From Oryzomonas sp. (GTDB lineage Bacteria > Desulfobacterota > Desulfuromonadia > Geobacterales > Pseudopelobacteraceae), in assembly GCA_031292255.1 (NCBI GenBank), contig JARLHN010000020.1:1-64000 (forward strand): a stretch of DNA of 64,000 nucleotides. The letters run 5' to 3'. The translations under genes and the position numbers were made by a program. This document shows positions 53,260 to 61,897 of this stretch, piece after piece. How positions within the stretch are numbered: position 1 is the stretch's first letter; the number at the start of each line of letters is the position of its first letter. The notes under the pieces are model-generated. The model ran no database searches and had not been told where the DNA came from. It saw nothing but the letters and a program-made list of their open reading frames with translations.

Positions 53260-53716
53260 CGTTTAAAATTCCTTTCGACCCATACCACCGAAATGAGGCG
53301 GAAATCTTTTGTAACCATCATAAATAGTTAATCAAACGGCCATGACATGTCAAGCATATTAAAGTTGTTGAGAAACGTCATGGGGAAGGTCGGATGACAG
53401 GTGTCGAAAACGGAGCAGCCGAGGCTTAACAATCGGTTATGCCTCTGTGGCGAGTACCGCGCAATGCCGCGGAAGGCTCTCCGCAATGATTTTTCAACAA
53501 CCAGCAAAGCCGTGACAATACCCATTTCGTTCGCTTTTCTTCGCCGCTTCATCCCGGAATTACATTTTGACATGATCGGGTAAATACAGTACGCTGAATT
53601 CCTAGCGGGTGAAAAGTGGGCTTAAGCCCCGGTCACTACTGTATTCATCAGAATTTTAGATAGTTTTCATCCGGAGTTTCCGGACGGAAACCAGAGATCT
53701 GTTCCGGGGACAGAAC
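53260..53716. other. Intergenic region without a supported gene
   Basis: Contains the palindromic repeat at 53659-53693 and otherwise only short frames without ribosome sites. The two flanking genes are divergent, so both promoters should lie here, but no consensus pair was clear. Confidence 0.5.
53659..53693. repeat. Short palindromic repeat (R2, copy 4)
   Basis: GATAGTTTTCATCCGGA and TCCGGACGGAAACCAG flank GTT. It lies 24 bases before the next start codon, close enough to affect its expression. Confidence 0.8.
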
Positions 53717-54676
53717 ATGCATGTTTTGCCGAAAGCAAACCCTCTGTATGAAAAGATTCCCGCCCAGAAGATCGTGCTTACCGATGTTCTGAACAAGCTG
53801 GCCAAGGGAAGCTTTTCCGGCTATCTCAGTTACACCGATGCCGATTTTGTGGCGGATTGCATCTTTGTCCAGGGGATACTGATCTGCGTCGGCGCCTGTG
53901 AAAAAGAGCGGGAGAGGACCGGTTTCGAAGCCTTTTCTCTATTATTTGACAGAATCCTCTCTTCCGGCGGAGAAATCAACATCTATCGCATGACGGCCGA
54001 CGTGGCCGTGTGCGCCCATGCGCTGCTCCTCGGCGCCAAGCTGTTTCACGGCAGTGAGGTTCGCCGGATCGACATCAAAGGGACGCTGGCCCAGCTCAGA
54101 AACCAGGGACTGAACGGTGTAGTCCGTTTTTACACGCAAAAACGCTCTGCGATGATTTTCTACAAGGACGGCAAAAAGATCGGCTATTACCACGACGACG
54201 CCCAAACCATCGAAACGTCTCCCGAAGAATCCCGCAAGATTGCCGCGCTGCCGGGGGCTCTCGTCGATGTATGCTCCACCAAGCCGATGGAAGAGTTGAT
54301 GCGCAACAATCTGCTGCACATGGTCAACCTCGAAAAACTATGGGAAGCGGCACAGGCCCGGCAGACGACCCCACGCCCTGAAGCAGCGGCCGCTGCACAA
54401 AAGATCGCCACAGACGGTCCGGATGATGTGAAGTTGCAGGGGCTGGTGGAAGACCTCAAGGAAATCGCCGCGGCATATCTTTCCAAGGAGGGGCGGATCG
54501 CAGTTGAAAAGGGGCTTCAAGAGGCAGGCGGCAAACGGATTCTCTTCGATGACGGAAAAACCGCGGTATTCATCACACAGCTTGAAAAAGAGGCCAGAAA
54601 TATCGACAGCAATGCCCGCATCGACGAAATGATCGACCTGATGAAATCGGAAATCGCAGGACGCCTGGCGGTGTAG
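53717..54676 (+). CDS. Hypothetical protein, 319 residues
   Basis: No firm family is recognised. The N-terminal half (LTDVLNKLAKGSFSGYLSYTDADFVADCIFVQGILICVG; GVVRFYTQKRSAMIFYKDGKKIGYYHDD) has two similar units of alternating strands in which a hydrophobic pair is followed by FYKDGK, like the DUF4388/PatA-N sensor-type domain that accompanies regulators in this group. The C-terminal 100 residues (LVEDLKEIAAAYLSKEGRIAVEKGL...FITQLEKEARNIDSNARIDEMIDLMKSEI) are helical. It is cytoplasmic. It is followed directly by dedA (3 bp after the stop), perhaps co-transcribed. Confidence 0.6.
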   Translation: MHVLPKANPLYEKIPAQKIVLTDVLNKLAKGSFSGYLSYTDADFVADCIFVQGILICVGACEKERERTGFEAFSLLFDRILSSGGEINIYRMTADVAVCAHALLLGAKLFHGSEVRRIDIKGTLAQLRNQGLNGVVRFYTQKRSAMIFYKDGKKIGYYHDDAQTIETSPEESRKIAALPGALVDVCSTKPMEELMRNNLLHMVNLEKLWEAAQARQTTPRPEAAAAAQKIATDGPDDVKLQGLVEDLKEIAAAYLSKEGRIAVEKGLQEAGGKRILFDDGKTAVFITQLEKEARNIDSNARIDEMIDLMKSEIAGRLAV

Positions 54677-54679
54677 CAG

Positions 54680-55318
54680 GTGGTGCACTTCCAGCAATTA
54701 CTCAAAGATTATCTTCAATTCCACGGTTATTGGGTCCTGTTCGCCGGCACCTTTCTCGAAGGAGAGGCGATCCTGATCATGGCGGGATTTCTGGCTTTCC
54801 AGGGTTATCTGAATGTGGTTGGCGTCATCCTCACCTCATGGGCCGGCTCCTTCCTCGGCGATCAGTGTTACTTCTACCTCGGCCGTCTCAAGGGCAGGAG
54901 CCTGCTGCGGCGTTTTCACCCCATTGCCCGCAAATTCCGCGAAGCGCTTCATCTGATCGAAAAGTACGGATCGTTCGTGGCATTCATTTCCCGCTACACC
55001 TACGGGTTCCGCATCGTGCTTCCCATCATTCTCGGCATTACGGGTCTGACGCCCCGGACATTCCTCTGGATCAACCTGCTGAGCGCCTTTTCCTGGGCGG
55101 TCGTGTTCTCGCTGGCCGGCTACCTGTTCGGCAAAAGCGCCTCGCTGGTGCTGGATGACGTCGGCAAATACGAGCAGTACCTGATGCTGGCGCTGGCGGG
55201 ATTCATCATGATCACCTGGTGTTTCCACGCCTACCACGCCTTCAAATTCAAAGAGCCGGCCCGGCAGAGACTTGCCGGCATGCGTGCCCGGCGGAGAGCA
55301 AGGAAGAATACCTTATGA
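54680..55318 (+). CDS. DedA-family membrane protein
   Basis: 212 residues from a GTG start at 54680. DedA proteins are flippases or transporters for lipid carriers and affect membrane potential. Visible: YWVLFAGTFLEGEAILIMAGFLAFQG, with the acidic re-entrant motif, GSFLGDQCYFYLGRLKGRSLLRR, and FVAFISRYTYGFRIVLPIILGITG, with the conserved Arg and Gly-rich segment. Four or five hydrophobic segments and a basic tail (MRARRRARKN). It overlaps trmJ by four bases. Confidence 0.88.
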   Translation: MVHFQQLLKDYLQFHGYWVLFAGTFLEGEAILIMAGFLAFQGYLNVVGVILTSWAGSFLGDQCYFYLGRLKGRSLLRRFHPIARKFREALHLIEKYGSFVAFISRYTYGFRIVLPIILGITGLTPRTFLWINLLSAFSWAVVFSLAGYLFGKSASLVLDDVGKYEQYLMLALAGFIMITWCFHAYHAFKFKEPARQRLAGMRARRRARKNTL

Positions 55319-56058
55319 AAGCCATCCTGGACAACATCTCAATCGTGCTGGTGGAACCGCAGTCACCCGGCAACATCGGCATGACATGCCGCGCCATGAA
55401 GAACATGGGGCTCTCCCGTCTTCGCCTGGTCAACGGGTGTGACCGTTTTCATCCCGAATCGCTCAAGTTTGCCGTAGCAGCCAGAAACCTGCTGGAGCAG
55501 GCGGAGCTGTTCCCCGACCTGGCCTCGGCCTTGGCCGACTGCACTCTGACCATTGGAACCACCCGGCGCCACGGCAAGTACCGCCAGGAGATCCTCTCGC
55601 CGACTGAGGTCGCCGCCAACCTCAGGGGAGAGGCCGGCCCGGATTGCCGGGCGGCAATCGTCTTCGGACGGGAGGACAGCGGGCTGACTACCGAGGAGTT
55701 GGCTCTCTGCCGTTGGCATGCGACCATCCCATCGGCGGATGAATACGGTTCCCTCAACCTGGCCCAGGCGGTCCTGGTGTTCTGTTACGAGCTGGGCAAG
55801 GCGGGCACCCCTCCCGGCGGCGGCCGGAACACGCCGCTTGCGACCTCCGGGGATATGGAGTCGTATTTCGACCAGTTGCGTTCCTGTCTGCTGAAGATCG
55901 GCTTTCTCAACGAGCAAAACCCGGAGCACATCATGCGTACAATGCGCCGGATATTTTTCCGGGCCGAACTCGACAGCCGCGAAGTTGCCATCCTGCGGGG
56001 CGCACTATCGCAGATCGACTGGGCCAACAGCGATTTTGACGGTAGGAAGCGGCCGTGA
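55315..56058 (+). CDS. trmJ: tRNA 2'-O-methyltransferase TrmJ
   Basis: 247 residues of the SPOUT class. It methylates the ribose at position 32 of several tRNAs. ISIVLVEPQSPGNIGMTCRAMKNMGLSRLRLVN is the N-terminal substrate motif; AAIVFGREDSGLTTEELALCRWHATIPSADEYGSLNLAQAVLVFCYEL is the trefoil-knot SAM site, and the C-terminal helical extension (EHIMRTMRRIFFRAELDSREVAILRGALSQI) is TrmJ-specific. ATG 55315 overlaps dedA; an open frame upstream is not used. GTGA overlap joins it to the SemiSWEET gene. Confidence 0.92.
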   Translation: MKAILDNISIVLVEPQSPGNIGMTCRAMKNMGLSRLRLVNGCDRFHPESLKFAVAARNLLEQAELFPDLASALADCTLTIGTTRRHGKYRQEILSPTEVAANLRGEAGPDCRAAIVFGREDSGLTTEELALCRWHATIPSADEYGSLNLAQAVLVFCYELGKAGTPPGGGRNTPLATSGDMESYFDQLRSCLLKIGFLNEQNPEHIMRTMRRIFFRAELDSREVAILRGALSQIDWANSDFDGRKRP

Positions 56059-56318
56059 GCCCAACACTCGTCGGATTGGTTGCCGGCGCGCTAACCGGCA
56101 TGGCGGCCATCCCCCAGCTCGCAAAGACCCTGCGCACCCGCCATGCACGGGACATCTCGGTCTGGCAGCCGCTCTTGCTTTCCACCGGTATTGCTCTCTG
56201 GATAGTTTACGGTATGCTTATTCACAACCTGCCGTTGATTCTGACCAATATCATACCGCTGGTGTGCAATATCCTGCTCACCGGCCTGAAGTTCCACTAT
56301 CGAGACAACGCCGCGTAA
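56055..56318 (+). CDS. SemiSWEET-type small transporter
   Basis: 87 residues with three membrane helices. VAGALTGMAAIPQLAKTLRTRHARDISVWQPLL has the PQ (P-Q-L-x-K) hinge of SemiSWEET/PQ-loop proteins; GIALWIVYGMLIHNLPLILTNIIPLVCNILLTGLKFHY carries the conserved Trp and Asn of the binding cavity. These form dimers that move sugars or related small solutes. The GTG at 56055 overlaps the trmJ stop. Confidence 0.85.
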   Translation: MSPTLVGLVAGALTGMAAIPQLAKTLRTRHARDISVWQPLLLSTGIALWIVYGMLIHNLPLILTNIIPLVCNILLTGLKFHYRDNAA

Positions 56319-56362
56319 CGGCGACCCACATTATATCACCAGGCGCAAATGGAGGAACGACC

Positions 56363-56947
56363 ATGAAAAAAATCATCGCCAAGCTGCCCATCCTGCTGCT
56401 GCTGACACTGTTGTCGGGCTGTGGCTACAACACCATGCAGGCCAACGAGGAGGCGGTCGCCGAGGCCTGGGGAAACGTGGAATCATCCTACCAGCGCCGG
56501 GCCGACCTGGTTCCCAACCTGGTGGAGGTGGTCAAAGGGTATGCCAAGCACGAGGCCGATACGCTCAAGGCGGTCACCGAGGCCCGCGCCAAGGTCGGCT
56601 CCATGCAGGTCAGCAAGGATGTCCTCAACAACCCCGACAGCCTGAACAAGTTCCAACAAGCCCAGGGCGAACTCTCCGGCGCCCTCTCCCACCTGATGGT
56701 CGTGGTGGAAAAATACCCGGACCTGAAGGCCAACCAAAACTTCATGGATCTTCAGAAGCAGCTTGAGGGGACCGAGAACCGCATCAACGTGGCACGGGAA
56801 CGCTACAACAGGTCGGTGCTGGAGTTCAACACCAGCATCCGCACCTTCCCCAACTCCGTGACCAACTCATTGCTGCTGCACCTGAACCGGAAAGAGCCGT
56901 TCAAGGCCGAAGAAGGGGCAAAAACGGCGCCCAAGATCAAGTTCTGA
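56363..56947 (+). CDS. LemA-family lipoprotein
   Basis: 194 residues. The start MKKIIAKLPILLLLTLLSGCGYN is a lipoprotein signal with lipobox LSGC. The mature part QANEEAVAEAWGNVESSYQRRADLVPNLVEVVKGYAKHEADTLKAV is the LemA signature, followed by a long helical bundle and ARERYNRSVLEFNTSIRTFPN. GGAGGAACG precedes ATG 56363. LemA and TPM-domain proteins are often encoded together, as here, and are linked to envelope stress or photosystem-type protein turnover in other bacteria; the exact role is unknown. Confidence 0.92.
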   Translation: MKKIIAKLPILLLLTLLSGCGYNTMQANEEAVAEAWGNVESSYQRRADLVPNLVEVVKGYAKHEADTLKAVTEARAKVGSMQVSKDVLNNPDSLNKFQQAQGELSGALSHLMVVVEKYPDLKANQNFMDLQKQLEGTENRINVARERYNRSVLEFNTSIRTFPNSVTNSLLLHLNRKEPFKAEEGAKTAPKIKF

Positions 56948-56955
56948 GCCAACTG

Positions 56956-58080
56956 GTGTTCCGTGCCGGTCAGTCCGCGCGGGACATCGATGACAACGGG
57001 GGCATGTTCATGAGGGTACGACGAATCTTACTGCCTGAATCCGTGACGGCGGAATGCCGCAGTGGCCGAAAGAGCCGGAGCCTGCACGCCGCCCGTGCCG
57101 CAGCGAGTCATTCACTCAGTCGGTCCTTCGCCGGGGTGCCGCTATCTTCTGAAAGGCAAAGGCTGAGGCCTTCCGGACAAACGAAGGCATGGAGGCGTCA
57201 CGGATTCAGGCTCTTACTGGCCATTCTGGTCCTGCTGCCGCTGCCGTTGCCGGCCCTCGACGTACCGCAGCTCAGCGGGCGGATCAACGACTATGCCCAC
57301 ATGCTGTCGCCGGGAACCGCGCAACAACTGGAACAAAAACTGGCTGCCTTCGAACGCGACCAATCCACCCAGATAGCCGTGCTTACAGTTCCCTCGCTCC
57401 AGGGGGACGATATCGACCAATTCTCCATCCATGTGGCCGAGCAATGGAAGCTCGGACAAAAGGGCAAGGACAACGGCGTACTTCTGATCCTGGCCCAGGC
57501 CGAACACAAGGTGCGCATCGAGGTCGGCATGGGGCTCCAGGGGGTGCTGCCGGACATAACCACGAGTCATATCATCCGGGACGTCATGCGCCCGTATCTC
57601 AAAACCGGAAACTTCGACCAGGGTGTAACCGCCGGAATCGATGCCATCATCTCAGCCACCAAGGGGGAATTCAAGGCATTACCCCAGGGGGCGGGCAAAA
57701 CGGCATCCCAAAAGACATCTTCCTCGTTTCCCGTACTCCTCTTACTGATCGCTGTTGTTGTTGTCCTGCTCGGTGCGTTTTCCCGCTACCTGAGCGGCCT
57801 GGCCGGGGCGATCGGCCTGCCGCTGGCCGCGTTTTTGGCCTTTCCCGGCATGGGGATCACGATGCTCTTGATCCTGGCCGGAGCCGGCCTGGTGGGGGGA
57901 TTTCTGCTCAGCCTCCTGTTTTCCGGCATGTTCGGGGGTGGCGGCAGAGGCGGTTTTTACGGGGGCGGCTGGGGGGGCGGCGGCTTTTATGGCGGAGGCG
58001 GCGGTTCATCCGGCGGCGACGACGGTTTTTCCGGCGGCGGTGGCGGTTTCGACGGCGGCGGATCGTCCGATGATTACTGA
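56956..58080 (+). CDS. TPM-domain protein with Gly-rich tail
   Basis: About 374 residues if the first frame start is used. The region LDVPQLSGRINDYAHMLSPGTAQQLEQKLAAFERDQSTQIAVLTV, then IEVGMGLQGVLPDITTSHIIRDVM marks the TPM (YgcG/Psb32) domain. It is preceded by a signal-like helix (FRLLLAILVLLPLPLPAL) and followed by two hydrophobic segments and a tail of Gly and Ser (GGGGRGGFYGGGWGGGG). The first 75 residues before the signal helix (SARDIDDNGG...QTKAWRRHG) do not look like protein; the real start is probably later or the upstream part is damaged. It lies directly after lemA, its usual partner. Confidence 0.82.
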   Translation: MFRAGQSARDIDDNGGMFMRVRRILLPESVTAECRSGRKSRSLHAARAAASHSLSRSFAGVPLSSERQRLRPSGQTKAWRRHGFRLLLAILVLLPLPLPALDVPQLSGRINDYAHMLSPGTAQQLEQKLAAFERDQSTQIAVLTVPSLQGDDIDQFSIHVAEQWKLGQKGKDNGVLLILAQAEHKVRIEVGMGLQGVLPDITTSHIIRDVMRPYLKTGNFDQGVTAGIDAIISATKGEFKALPQGAGKTASQKTSSSFPVLLLLIAVVVVLLGAFSRYLSGLAGAIGLPLAAFLAFPGMGITMLLILAGAGLVGGFLLSLLFSGMFGGGGRGGFYGGGWGGGGFYGGGGGSSGGDDGFSGGGGGFDGGGSSDDY

Positions 58081-58160
58081 TACCTAATCAAAACAAGAAC
58101 AAAACCGGTAAAAAAACTACTCCCAATTGGAACCAATCCCCAGCCAAATTTGTTTGTTCA

Positions 58161-58257
58161 GTTCCCTCCCCCAGCGGGGGAGGGTCAGGGAGGGGGAAAT
58201 AGGCTGCAAATTCAACTGATCCCCCCTCCTAGCCTCCCCCCGCTGGGGGGAGGAACT
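58161..58257. repeat. GC-rich inverted repeat pair
   Basis: GTTCCCTCCCCCAGCGGGGG on the left and its near-complement CCCCCCGCTGGGGGGAGGAAC on the right are separated by about 55 bases. The whole can fold into two local hairpins or one long stem. It lies between the convergent TPM and ruvA genes and may end transcription from both sides. Confidence 0.6.
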
Positions 58258-58308
58258 GTCGTGAGACCACATAGTATCCATACAGCAGCGTGAGGTGCTA
58301 TTCAGGTA

Positions 58309-58908
58309 TTACTTCATCAGTATCTTCAAGGCCTGCTTGAGCAACTCCTCCACCGTTGCGCCGCCCGCGGCGTCAAGTCCCGCCAGGGCCTTTCGTACCT
58401 GCGGTTCCTTGTATCCCAGATTGAGCAACGCCGAGACGACATCATCCATGACATCCTCCGTCGGGATTTCCCGCGCCTCAAAGGCCGGAAGAGAGGAAAG
58501 ATCCAGTTTGCCGGCCTTGTCCTTCAATTCCAGGACCAGACGTTCGGCGGTCTTCTTGCCGATGCCCGGAATCGTCGAGAGTTTGTGGACATCTCCCTGG
58601 GCAAGGGCCTGGGCAAGCGGAGCAGGCTGGATATTGGAGAGTATGTCGCGGGCCATCTTGGGGCCGATGCCCGAGACCGAAATTAGCAGTTGAAAAAAGG
58701 ATTTCTCCAGGCGGGTGCGAAAACCGTACAGTTGGATGGCGTCCTCCCGCACGCTGGTATGGATATGGAGCGAGGCGGCGCCCCCTTCTTCGGGCAGTTC
58801 GTAATAGGTGGAAAATGGGATCAACACCCGGTATCCGACGCCATGCACGTCCAGAATGATGTGATCGGGCGATTTGTAGGCAATGACTCCCGTCAACAGT
58901 GCGATCAT
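58309..58908 (-). CDS. ruvA: Holliday junction DNA helicase subunit RuvA
   Basis: 199 residues. RuvA binds four-way junctions as a tetramer and loads Ruv[32 protein letters not shown] is domain [20 protein letters not shown] and [22 protein letters not shown] are the two helix-hairpin-helix motifs of domain II; the C-terminal RuvB-binding domain ([20 protein letters not shown]) is complete. Its ATG overlaps the ruvC stop. ruvB is not in the window downstream. Confidence 0.96.
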   Translation of the reverse strand: MIALLTGVIAYKSPDHIILDVHGVGYRVLIPFSTYYELPEEGGAASLHIHTSVREDAIQLYGFRTRLEKSFFQLLISVSGIGPKMARDILSNIQPAPLAQALAQGDVHKLSTIPGIGKKTAERLVLELKDKAGKLDLSSLPAFEAREIPTEDVMDDVVSALLNLGYKEPQVRKALAGLDAAGGATVEELLKQALKILMK

Positions 58909-59441
58909 ATCTTCAGGTCCCTCCAGGAACTCGGTTTCCGCGACAACGGTTTGGTTCCCCCGGTCCTCTGCTTCAGGGCGTAGGAGTTGATATGGCAGAC
59001 CGCCACCGCCAAGGCATCGGAGGCGTCGGCCTGGGCGATCTCCGGCAACCCGAGGAGCGCCTTGAGCATCTTCTGCACCTGCCCCTTTTCGGCCCTGCCC
59101 TGCCCCACCACGGCCTGTTTGACCTGCAGCGCCGTATATTCGGCCACCGGCAGATCGGCATGCACCGCCGCCACGATCGCTGCGCCCCGTGCCTGGCCAA
59201 GCTTGAGGGCACTTTGCACGTTGGTGGAAAAGAAGATGTTCTCCACCGCCACCTCATCGGGCCGATATTCGGCGATGACGGAGCAAAGACCGTCGAAGAT
59301 CCTTTTCAGGCGGCCGGGAAAGTCAGCGGCGCTGTCGGTGAAGATTGCGCCGTTGTCGACGTGAACGAGCCGATTGCCCTCTTGTTCAACGATGCCGTAA
59401 CCGGTGATGCGCGAACCGGGATCGATGCCCAACACTCTCAT
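58905..59441 (-). CDS. ruvC: Holliday junction endonuclease RuvC
   Basis: 178 residues from ATG 59441. [22 protein letters not shown] holds the first catalytic Asp; [26 protein letters not shown] the Glu; [21 protein letters not shown] the DNA-binding loop; and [15 protein letters not shown] the last acidic residues. The longer frame to 59549 runs into a dispersed repeat, and the added residues are encoded by that repeat, so the start at 59441 is preferred. Overlaps ruvA by four bases. Confidence 0.96.
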   Translation of the reverse strand: MRVLGIDPGSRITGYGIVEQEGNRLVHVDNGAIFTDSAADFPGRLKRIFDGLCSVIAEYRPDEVAVENIFFSTNVQSALKLGQARGAAIVAAVHADLPVAEYTALQVKQAVVGQGRAEKGQVQKMLKALLGLPEIAQADASDALAVAVCHINSYALKQRTGGTKPLSRKPSSWRDLKI

Positions 59442-59455
59442 GGCTGTGCCGCTGC

Positions 59456-59581
59456 ATACCAGTGCCAAATCAAGGATGAAATCAAGGCGGTAAGGATTGA
59501 GGCGGCGAAGGCGTACAGGCAGTACGTTGAGGAGCCGAAGACGAGCCAACGCAGATAGCGCCTTGATTTGGAATCGGTATC
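59456..59581 (+). repeat. Dispersed 3'-end repeat, short form (R1, copy 4)
   Basis: GCCAAATCAAGGATGAAATC at the left and CGCCTTGATTTGGAATCGG at the right frame the same core (GGCGGCGAAGGCGTACAGG, GTACGTTGAGGAGCCGAAG) as the other copies. It separates ruvC from the small membrane protein upstream on the minus strand and contributes the first bases of that gene's stop codon. Confidence 0.82.
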
Positions 59582-59762
59582 AGGCATTCAGCAATCCGGC
59601 GATCCATACGGCATAGAACACAGCCAGGACACACCCCCATACCATGGCTGGCCGCTTTTCGAAACGTCCCCGCTCGGGAAACGATCTAAAAAGAAAAAAC
59701 AGGGACGCCGACAGCCATCCGGCAAACCCGATGATGGTAACAATGGCCCACACCTCGTTCAT
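59580..59762 (-). CDS. Small two-helix membrane protein
   Basis: 60 residues: VWAIVTIIGFAGWLSASLFFLF and PAMVWGCVLAVFYAVWIAGLLN form two hydrophobic segments joined by a short basic loop. The start has a purine-rich site (AAAGGATAAT) and lies 7 bp after the glycosyltransferase gene, implying co-transcription. No known family. Its stop codon falls at the edge of a dispersed repeat. Confidence 0.65.
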   Translation of the reverse strand: MNEVWAIVTIIGFAGWLSASLFFLFRSFPERGRFEKRPAMVWGCVLAVFYAVWIAGLLNA

Positions 59763-59769
59763 GACGATA

Positions 59770-60516
59770 TTATCCTTTCCCGATCAGGCGCCTGAAGAGC
59801 GTCCCCAGGCGAAGCTTCCATACCATGGTGACCGCTTCCCTGACGATCTTGCCGGACATCTTTGAGGTGCCGGCGTGACGGTCGATAAAGATGATCGGCA
59901 CTTCAACAATCCTGAAACCCTTTTCCATGCAGTGATAGTTCATTTCGATCTGAAACGAGTAGCCGTCCGATTTGATACTGTCCAGGTCAATGGCCTCGAT
60001 CGCGGACCGGCGAAAGCATTTGAAGCCGCTCGTGCAGTCATTGACCCGCAGGCCGGTCACAATACGGCTATAGACACTGGCGAAGTAGCTGAGCATCAGG
60101 CGGCGAAGGGGCCAGTTGACGACGCTGATGCCGTTCAAGTAGCGCGATCCTATGACCAGATCGGCGTCCTGAATGGCTTCCAGGAAGAGCGGAAGCACTG
60201 TCGGGGAATGGGAAAAATCCGCATCCATCTCGATCAGGTAATCGGCTCCAGCGGCAAGGGCCAGCTTGAAACCCTCCCGGTAGGCCGAACCCAGACCGAG
60301 CTTGCCGGAGCGATGGAGCACCTTGATGCGTTCGTTTGCAGCGGCCAGTTCATCAGCGAGCTTTCCGGTGCCGTCGGGCGAGCTGTCGTCGACAAACAAT
60401 ATCTGCAGGTCGGGGTGCTGCGCCAGGATTTCTCCGGAAAGGCGGGTGATGTTGTCCCGCTCGTTGTAGGTGGGAATGATGACGATGGCTTTCAAATTCC
60501 GAATTCTCCAAGGCAC
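59770..60516 (-). CDS. Family 2 glycosyltransferase (polyprenyl-phosphate mannosyltransferase type)
   Basis: About 240 residues. KAIVIIPTYNERDNITRLSGEIL and ILFVDDSSPDGTGKLADEL form the nucleotide-sugar site; YLIEMDADFSHSP holds the DxD metal motif; GSRYLNGISVVNWPLRRLMLSYFASVYSRI and DCTSGFKCFRRSAI, EVPIIFIDRHAGTSKMS complete a dolichol-phosphate mannosyl synthase-like protein without C-terminal membrane helices. It would make a lipid-linked sugar for envelope glycans or protein glycosylation. A TTG at 60495 starting at LKAIVII may be the real start rather than the ATG at 60516. Confidence 0.9.
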   Translation of the reverse strand: MPWRIRNLKAIVIIPTYNERDNITRLSGEILAQHPDLQILFVDDSSPDGTGKLADELAAANERIKVLHRSGKLGLGSAYREGFKLALAAGADYLIEMDADFSHSPTVLPLFLEAIQDADLVIGSRYLNGISVVNWPLRRLMLSYFASVYSRIVTGLRVNDCTSGFKCFRRSAIEAIDLDSIKSDGYSFQIEMNYHCMEKGFRIVEVPIIFIDRHAGTSKMSGKIVREAVTMVWKLRLGTLFRRLIGKG

Positions 60517-60604
60517 GTGGAATGGGTGTCGCCGGCACGCTCCGCAACGCTTGAATGTACGGCATGACCGACGTAAAAGTCAAGGCTGGATACACCCGCA
60601 TTAT

Positions 60605-60704
60605 CCCCTCACCCGGCCTTCGGCCACCCTCTCCGGGAGGGAGAGGGTAACATTTATACCCTTCTCCCTCGGGGAGAAGGTGCCCCGGTGGGGCGGATGA
60701 GGGG
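60605..60704. repeat. GC-rich inverted repeat with CCCCTCA ends
   Basis: CCCCTCACCC at the left and GGGCGGATGAGGGG at the right enclose two local hairpins (CCCTCTCC/GGAGAGGG and CTTCTCCCTCGGGGAGAAG). This type of intergenic repeat is widespread in proteobacteria. It fills the space between two minus-strand genes. Confidence 0.65.
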
Positions 60705-60748
60705 AATTTTGACGTGCCGCAAAAAAACCACGACGGACATCGCCGGGT

Positions 60749-61762
60749 TCAGGTGAATATTCCGGCAAGTTCCGCGCCACACTCGGGGCAAACACCCCCA
60801 ACGAGCCTGTTATCGACCATTTGAAACCCTGCGCGCCTGATAACCGTGGCACTGCACGCCGGACACTCGGTATTTTCGCGGCCTCCGTCCAGGTTCCCCA
60901 CGTAGAGGAAACGCAATCCGGCCCGACGGCCCGCCTCGACCGCCCGTGCCAGGCTTGCGCGGGGAGTGGCCTCCCGGTCCATCATCCGGTACTGGGGGAA
61001 GAAACGCGAGATGTGCCACGGCACGTCTCGGCCAAGTTCGTCGGCAATAAACTGGGCGATTCCGTTCAATTGTTCATCAGAATCGTTCTCGCCGGGGATC
61101 ACCAGGGTCGTGATCTCAATCCAGATCTCGCGCCGTCGGTAATCGCGAATGCAAGCCAGGACCTCCTCCAGCCTTGCCCCGGCAACACGCCGGTAAAAGT
61201 CGTCCGTAAAACCTTTCAGGTCGATATTCGCAGCGTCCAGAAAGGGGGCAACGGCATCCAGGGCCTGGGTGGTGATATAGCCGTTGGTGACGAATATATT
61301 TTTCAGGCCGGCCGCGGAAGCCAGCCGGGCGCAATCGAGCGCAAATTCGCAGAAAATGGTCGGCTCGGTGTAGGTGTACGAGATGGAGCGGCACCCATTC
61401 CCGAGAGCCTGTTCGATGATTTGTTCGGGTGTTGCGGACTGTCCGGGGATATTCGCGGCAGGCCCCGGATCGTACTGGGCAATGGTATGATTCTGACAGT
61501 AGCGGCAGCGGAAGTTACACCCAACCGTGGCTATGGAGTAACTCGTAGTGCCGGGCAACACGTGGAAGAGCGGCTTTTTTTCCACGGGATCGACATGTTC
61601 GGCCACAACCCGGCCATACACCAGCGACATGAGCCGGCCGGCCCGATTTTCCCTGACGCGGCAGATGCCGCGCATCCCCGGTGCAATCCGGCAGCGGTGG
61701 CGACATAGATTGCATCTGACGGTATCGTGCGGCAGTTTTTCGTAGAATAAAGCCTCGCGCAT
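60749..61762 (-). CDS. amrS: AmrS-type radical SAM enzyme (AmmeMemoRadiSam system)
   Basis: 337 residues. VRCNLCRHRCRIAPGMRGICRVRENRAGRLMSLVYGRVVAEHVDPVEKKPLFHVLPGTTSYSI is the AmrS opening; the radical SAM triad is in GCNFRCRYCQNHTIAQ; YTYTEPTIFCEFALD and FFPQYRMMDREATPR follow; the C-terminal CPACSATVIRRAG...GGVCPECGAELAG adds a zinc-ribbon-like Cys set. In other genomes AmrS is encoded with AmmeMemoRadiSam A and B; they are not next to it here. The chemical reaction is not firmly known. It stands alone between two repeats. Confidence 0.9.
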   Translation of the reverse strand: MREALFYEKLPHDTVRCNLCRHRCRIAPGMRGICRVRENRAGRLMSLVYGRVVAEHVDPVEKKPLFHVLPGTTSYSIATVGCNFRCRYCQNHTIAQYDPGPAANIPGQSATPEQIIEQALGNGCRSISYTYTEPTIFCEFALDCARLASAAGLKNIFVTNGYITTQALDAVAPFLDAANIDLKGFTDDFYRRVAGARLEEVLACIRDYRRREIWIEITTLVIPGENDSDEQLNGIAQFIADELGRDVPWHISRFFPQYRMMDREATPRASLARAVEAGRRAGLRFLYVGNLDGGRENTECPACSATVIRRAGFQMVDNRLVGGVCPECGAELAGIFT

Positions 61763-61897
61763 GACACACCTCCCATGCCGTATCCGAATGCTGATGATAT
61801 TGCTTCGGCAATTATTACGGAACTAGGTAAACAACCATATCAAGGGCAGGAGCGGCGCTTGCCCCGCCCAATCGGGGCGCGGCAAGCAGCGGGAAGA

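Noticed and set aside
53328-53573. 81-codon minus-strand frame
   Set aside because: No ribosome site or family; it lies in a divergent promoter region.
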